Shown one piece after another: positions 63,347 to 64,000 of a stretch of DNA of 64,000 bases. The stretch is from Fodinibius saliphilus (lineage in GTDB: Bacteria > Bacteroidota > Rhodothermia > Balneolales > Balneolaceae): positions 1,178,001 through 1,242,000 of the forward strand of contig NZ_VAWF01000001.1 of the NCBI RefSeq assembly GCF_005869845.1. The letters are read 5' to 3'. A program made the translations under genes and the position numbers. The number at the start of each line of letters is the position of its first letter. Position 1 is the first letter of the stretch. The notes below the pieces were generated by a model that was not told the origin of the DNA, searched no databases, and worked only from the letters and a program-made list of their open reading frames with translations.

Positions 63347-64000
63347 ATGATCATAATATTTTACATAGCCTTGGTATATCTGCTTATTACAAGCGGTATA
63401 CTATTTTTGAATCGGATCGATTTTACCCCGCTGCCTCCTGTGCCCCATCATTACTTTGACCGCCAAGCTCCCAAAGTGAGTATTTGTATTCCAGCTCGTA
63501 ATGAAGCCAACTCTATTGAGCGTTGCGTCCGTTCCGCTGTTGACCAGCAATATCCAAATGTTGAAGTTGTTGTCCTGGATGATAACTCCACCGATCAAAC
63601 TCCCGAAATCCTTGCAAAGCTTGTTGATATATTTCCTGATACACTTACCGTCATATCAGGCCAACCCAAGCCAAAAGGATGGTTGGGTAAGTCTTGGGCC
63701 TGCCACCAACTCGCAGAACAGACGACCAGCGAAATAATTACCTTCATTGATGCAGACACCTGGATAGAACCGGAGGCTACAACCAAAATTGTACGAGCAA
63801 TGGGACGAGATATCGTCGACTTTATTACCCTCTGGCCAAAACAACAACTAGGTACCTTTTGGGAGAAAACGGTGATTCCTCTTGTATATTGGGGACTTTT
63901 AACCCTCCTTCCTACCCGCTATGTATACCGTCACCCAAAGTGGCTGCCTGTTTTTCTAAAAGATAAAATAGGGGCCAAATTTGCTGCTGCCTGTGGACAA
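63347..64000 (+). CDS. Family 2 glycosyltransferase, N-terminal part (right-truncated)
   Basis: The frame from ATG 63347 is open to the window edge (218 codons). An N-terminal membrane helix (IFYIALVYLLITSGILFL) is followed by the GT2 nucleotide-sugar site VSICIPARNEANSIERC, VVVLDDNSTDQTPEIL and FIDADTW (D-x-D). The layout is like CruC/CrtQ-type carotenoid glycosyltransferases, and the neighbours (acyltransferase, CrtC) fit. The C-terminal half is outside the window. Confidence 0.85.
   Translation, partial: MIIIFYIALVYLLITSGILFLNRIDFTPLPPVPHHYFDRQAPKVSICIPARNEANSIERCVRSAVDQQYPNVEVVVLDDNSTDQTPEILAKLVDIFPDTLTVISGQPKPKGWLGKSWACHQLAEQTTSEIITFIDADTWIEPEATTKIVRAMGRDIVDFITLWPKQQLGTFWEKTVIPLVYWGLLTLLPTRYVYRHPKWLPVFLKDKIGAKFAAACGQ

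Overview
The window looks like chromosomal DNA from a free-living member of the Balneolota / Rhodothermia branch near Bacteroidota (Balneola, Gracilimonas or Fodinibius type). This is inferred from a type IX secretion (T9SS) C-terminal sorting tail, BTAD/TolB/TPR one-component regulators, a propeller-type hybrid-like sensor kinase, a TAnnTTTG promoter before the tRNA, and a tricorn-like secreted peptidase. No ribosomal RNA is present, so the genus cannot be fixed. No CRISPR array, prophage or intact insertion sequence was seen.

Layout. 0-5 kb: the end of a BNR-propeller protein whose 3' end overlaps a DUF192 lipoprotein gene, then a minus-strand housekeeping operon (small membrane-anchored coil, prfB with a classical programmed +1 frameshift, coaE, fbp). 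5-7 kb: a btaA-btaB pair predicted to make a betaine lipid. 7-15 kb: TPR protein, VOC protein, alpha/beta hydrolase, secreted tricorn-like peptidase, acyl-CoA thioesterase, orphan HPt protein and galE. 14.8-21.7 kb: minus-strand surface and envelope genes (repeat lipoprotein, 1518-residue FG-GAP propeller protein with a T9SS tail, TlpA-like thioredoxin, DUF411 protein), then tRNA-Leu(CAA).

22-38 kb is an accessory, AT-rich and partly decayed region. It holds three pseudogenes (a lipoprotein, a small secreted protein, a chemotaxis receptor signalling domain), a divergent lipoprotein / SARP-like regulator pair, a probable zinc-uptake set (His-rich protein, His/Asp-rich lipoprotein, ZnuD-like TonB receptor), a DUF2867-TetR-fabF unit with two palindromic TetR operators, an AP2-like protein, a lone receiver protein and a DUF5343-TPR protein.

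38-47 kb: a class V aminotransferase facing a long minus-strand operon: AtuA-family protein, renalase-like flavoprotein, two ABC exporter halves with complementary degenerate ATP sites, and between the halves an RNase Z with an altered metal motif and a very basic tail. 47-51 kb: a propeller sensor kinase, its NarL-type regulator and a small overlapping gene. 51-60 kb: a COG1233 flavoprotein, endonuclease V, an aromatic amino acid decarboxylase / SDR / Rieske oxygenase run, DUF971, CoA-binding, DUF2914 and FKBP proteins. 60.5-64 kb: an O-methyltransferase, a 234-bp MITE-like element with 13-bp inverted ends, and an acyltransferase / CrtC-like / glycosyltransferase cluster that may make an acylated carotenoid glycoside.

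The points most worth following up are the RNase Z lodged inside a heterodimeric ABC exporter operon, the betaine-lipid pair with a PHO-like box, the TetR-fabF operator pair, the MITE-like element, and two pseudogenes decayed by in-frame stops with the frame intact.
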